From Pandoraea pnomenusa (GTDB taxonomy: Bacteria > Pseudomonadota > Gammaproteobacteria > Burkholderiales > Burkholderiaceae): a stretch of 64,000 bases of DNA. The translations under genes and the position numbers were made by a program. Below, piece by piece: positions 62,637-64,000 of the stretch (position 1 is the first letter of the stretch; each line of letters opens with the position of its first letter). The DNA lies in assembly GCF_000767615.3 (NCBI RefSeq), contig NZ_CP009553.3:2356001-2420000 (forward strand). Reading direction: 5' to 3'. The notes beneath the pieces were generated by a model, which searched no databases, was not told the DNA's origin, and saw only the letters and a list, made by a program, of their open reading frames with translations.

Positions 62637-63590
62637 GTGCATCTGCTGAGTGCCACCGCCGGCCTCGTACTCGTGAATGGGGTGAGCTATGGCTTGCTGC
62701 TATTCATGCTGTCCAGCGGACTCACGCTCATCTTCAGCATGCTGGGGGTGCTGAACTTCGCGCATGCGAGCTTCTACATGCTGGGCGCGTACTTTGCTTA
62801 CGCGCTGTCGGCGCGGATCGGGTTCTGGGCGGCGCTGATCGCGGCGCCGCTGCTCGTCGGCGCTGTCGGGGCATTGTTCGAGCGCAGCGTGCTTCGGCGG
62901 CTACGGGCGCGCGGCGTGCTGGCGGAGTTGCTCGCCACGTTCGGGCTGGCCTACGTCGTGGTCGAGCTGGTGCAGTTGGCGTGGGGGCGTGGTCCGGTGG
63001 ACTATGCCGTGCCGGCCGTTCTCGACGGGACCCTGATCGGCATCGCGGGGGTGGCGGTGCCTGCCTACCGATTGTTCCTGATGCTGCTGGCGTGCGCGAT
63101 TGCGCTTCTGGTGTGGGGGACGCTGCGTGCCACGCGCGCCGGGCTCGTGCTTCAGGCCGCGCTGTCGCAGCCCGCGATGACGCAGGCGCTCGGCTACGAC
63201 GTGCCCGCGCTATACACGGGCGTGTTCGCCTGCGGCGCGGCGCTGGCGGCGCTCGCCGGCGCGGCAGGCGGCAATGTGCTCGTCACCGAACCGGGGATGG
63301 CGGCAACGGTGGGCAGTGTCGTGTTCGTGGTGGTGGTGGTCGGCGGGCTCGGATCGTTGGGCGGGGCTTTCGTGGCATCGCTGCTCATCGGGCTGTTGCA
63401 AACGTGGGCCGTCACGAGCGATGCGAGCCTGGTGGCGTGGTGGCCCTCGGCGCAGGCGGGCGCGCTCGCCCCCCTGGCACCCCTCGCGCGCCTGAGCGTG
63501 GCGCAGCTCGCGCCCGCGGTGCCATATCTGTTGATGGTGGCGGTGCTTTTGTGGCGCCCGCGCGGGCTTGCTGGCGTGCGGGAGGGATGA
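62637..63590 (+). CDS. livH: Branched-chain amino acid ABC transporter permease (LivH family)
   Basis: 317-aa polytopic membrane protein. About eight to nine hydrophobic helices; family marks are SSGLTLIFSMLGVLNFAHAS near residue 27 and VVVVGGLGSLGGAFVASLLI near residue 230. The start is GTG at 62637 with AAGGAG seven bases upstream. The stop overlaps the start of the next permease gene. Substrate in this family may also be urea, amides or aromatic compounds. Confidence 0.9.
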   Translation: MHLLSATAGLVLVNGVSYGLLLFMLSSGLTLIFSMLGVLNFAHASFYMLGAYFAYALSARIGFWAALIAAPLLVGAVGALFERSVLRRLRARGVLAELLATFGLAYVVVELVQLAWGRGPVDYAVPAVLDGTLIGIAGVAVPAYRLFLMLLACAIALLVWGTLRATRAGLVLQAALSQPAMTQALGYDVPALYTGVFACGAALAALAGAAGGNVLVTEPGMAATVGSVVFVVVVVGGLGSLGGAFVASLLIGLLQTWAVTSDASLVAWWPSAQAGALAPLAPLARLSVAQLAPAVPYLLMVAVLLWRPRGLAGVREG

Positions 63591-64000
63591 TGCGGGACAT
63601 CTCCCTGGTCGCCGCTCCGATCGCGCGTCGAGCCATCGCGTGGGTGTGCTTCGCGGCGGTCCTCGGCGTTGCCCCCTGGTGCTTTCCTTCCGACGCCGCC
63701 CTGACACTCATGACGCAAATGGGAACGGCGGCGATTCTCGCGCTGTCGTTCAATCTGCTGCTCGGGACGACGGGACTGTTGAGCTTCTGCCACGCGACCT
63801 ATGCCGGCGTGGGCGCCTACGCCGCGGTGTGGTGCATGAATCGTATCGGCTTGCAGGGCTGGCCCGTCTCGATGGCGCTGGTGCCGCTTGCGGGCGCATT
63901 CGCCGGAGGCATTGCGGGCGCCACGTTGGGCTTTGTCACCACGCGTCGCGCCGGCATGACGTTCGCCATGATTACGCTGGGCGTCGCGGAACTCGTCTGG
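63587..64000 (+). CDS. livM: Branched-chain amino acid ABC transporter permease (LivM family), partial
   Basis: The first 138 codons are present; the rest lies beyond the window. The frame begins MMRDISLVAAPIARRAIAWV and contains FNLLLGTTGLLSFCHATYAG, the conserved LivM helix. The ATG at 63587 overlaps the livH stop as ATGA; the next codon (63590) is an equally possible start. It pairs with LivH as the second membrane subunit; ATPase and binding-protein genes are expected downstream. Confidence 0.85.
   Translation, partial: MMRDISLVAAPIARRAIAWVCFAAVLGVAPWCFPSDAALTLMTQMGTAAILALSFNLLLGTTGLLSFCHATYAGVGAYAAVWCMNRIGLQGWPVSMALVPLAGAFAGGIAGATLGFVTTRRAGMTFAMITLGVAELVW

Overview
The window looks like chromosomal DNA from a high-GC betaproteobacterium of the order Burkholderiales, family Burkholderiaceae. 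The evidence is gene order rather than any marker gene: a llpE-efflux locus with a divergent LysR gene of the bpeT/ceoR type, tandem cyanophycin synthetase genes, minCDE, tig-clpP-clpX-lon-hupB followed by tRNA-Val, tRNA-Asp and ppiD, and yciB-bolA-parvulin. A Pandoraea-like genus is my guess, not shown by the sequence. No prophage, insertion sequence, CRISPR array or rRNA is visible. The -10 boxes I see resemble TAnAAT, and most convergent gene pairs are separated by strong hairpins.

Layout. 1-6.9 kb: an RND multidrug efflux operon (minus strand, pump truncated by the window edge) with its divergent LysR regulator and a coupled GNAT acetyltransferase gene. 7.1-9.4 kb: two overlapping genes of unknown function that are diverged paralogues of each other, the second carrying a C-terminal array of SNAP/TPR-like helices. 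9.4-18.0 kb: a cyanophycin island, with two tandem synthetases on the minus strand and, divergently, an ABC exporter plus a DUF1854 protein. 18.1-22.6 kb: rdgC, a LysR gene divergent from two short-chain dehydrogenases, and two small proteins. 23.0-24.8 kb: minCDE, preceded by a 350-base palindrome-rich spacer. 25.0-35.4 kb: a minus-strand fatty-acid module (fadE, long FabG, MaoC hydratase, thiolase, fadD, DUF1571 protein) with an adjacent PsrA-like TetR repressor.

35.9-45.0 kb: the protein quality-control block tig-clpP-clpX-lon, then hupB, two tRNAs and ppiD. 45.0-51.4 kb: tesA and ybbA head to head, pgi, nnr and dadA. 51.7-55.8 kb: purL. 55.9-60.4 kb: a minus-strand run of parvulin, bolA, yciB, an OB-fold stress protein, msrB and selO. 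60.7-64.0 kb: an acyl-CoA synthetase and the start of a branched-chain amino acid (liv) ABC permease operon that leaves the window.

Points most worth following up: the paralogous pair at 7.1-9.4 kb; the upstream cyanophycin synthetase, whose Mur-ligase-like half has lost its usual motifs; two apparent single-base homopolymer indels (ppiD and nnr); near-identical palindromes upstream of minC; and recurring 9-bp tandem repeats at gene borders.
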